DNA from: an uncultured Senegalimassilia sp. | GTDB taxonomy: Bacteria > Actinomycetota > Coriobacteriia > Coriobacteriales > Eggerthellaceae | Direction: 5' to 3' | Length of the DNA stretch: 7,876 bases | Assembly: GCA_937925385.1 (NCBI GenBank) | Contig: CALEWN010000299.1 | Span: 1 to 7,876 of the forward strand | Shown here: one piece after another, positions 7,833 to 7,876 of the stretch | Layout of the letters: every line of letters begins with the position of its first letter | Position numbering within the stretch: position 1 is the first letter of the stretch | Notes under the pieces: generated by a model | What the model was told of the DNA's origin: nothing | Seen by the model: the letters and a program-made list of their open reading frames with translations, nothing else | Database searches by the model: none | Made by a program: the position numbers and the translations under genes

Positions 7833-7876
7833 CTCGTCACCATCCCGTATCAAATCATCAAACACATTCCGACATC

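Overview
The window looks like chromosomal DNA of a high-GC Actinomycetota bacterium. The class Coriobacteriia (for example an Eggerthella/Gordonibacter-like gut lineage) is my best guess. It rests on the actinobacterial character of the RpoB sequence, the high G+C at third codon positions, and a general impression of the RpoB N-terminus; it is an inference, not a database result. Four protein genes can be supported. The many other open frames are antisense or shifted shadows, as expected at this base composition.

Layout: (1) 1-2384, minus strand: the first 794 codons of rpoB (RNA polymerase beta subunit), running off the left edge, with a strong Shine-Dalgarno and its own promoter. (2) 2385-2828: divergent intergenic region with the rpoB promoter, a GC-rich REP/cruciform-like block, and a run of short inverted repeats over the probable promoter and leader of the next gene. 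(3) 2829-5741, plus: a large multi-pass membrane protein of the YfhO family (GT-C-like glycosyltransferase). (4) 5829-6791, plus: a CsbB/GtrB/DPM1-like family 2 glycosyltransferase with two C-terminal membrane helices, followed by a terminator hairpin. (5) 6818-7280: noncoding and AT-richer than its surroundings. It holds a 149-bp element bounded by near-perfect 21-bp inverted repeats, two smaller hairpins, and a long terminator-like hairpin. (6) 7281-7832, minus: a NYN-domain RNA-cleaving protein of the YacP/Rae1 family.

How the genes fit together: the two plus-strand genes match the known Firmicutes pair CsbB + YfhO. There the cytoplasmic enzyme loads a sugar onto undecaprenyl phosphate, and after flipping YfhO transfers it to a surface polymer (lipoteichoic acid in Bacillus, Listeria and Staphylococcus). 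No flippase (GtcA-like) is visible here, and the acceptor in this organism is unknown. yacP and rpoB lie in one synteny block in Bacillus; here they share a strand but are separated by this oppositely oriented glycosylation cassette, and no rplL lies directly upstream of rpoB.

The most interesting points are the YfhO/CsbB-like pair in this lineage, the MITE-like inverted-repeat element, the unusual rifampicin-pocket residues of RpoB, and the repeat-rich divergent control region. I saw no CRISPR array, integrase, phage gene, rRNA or credible tRNA.
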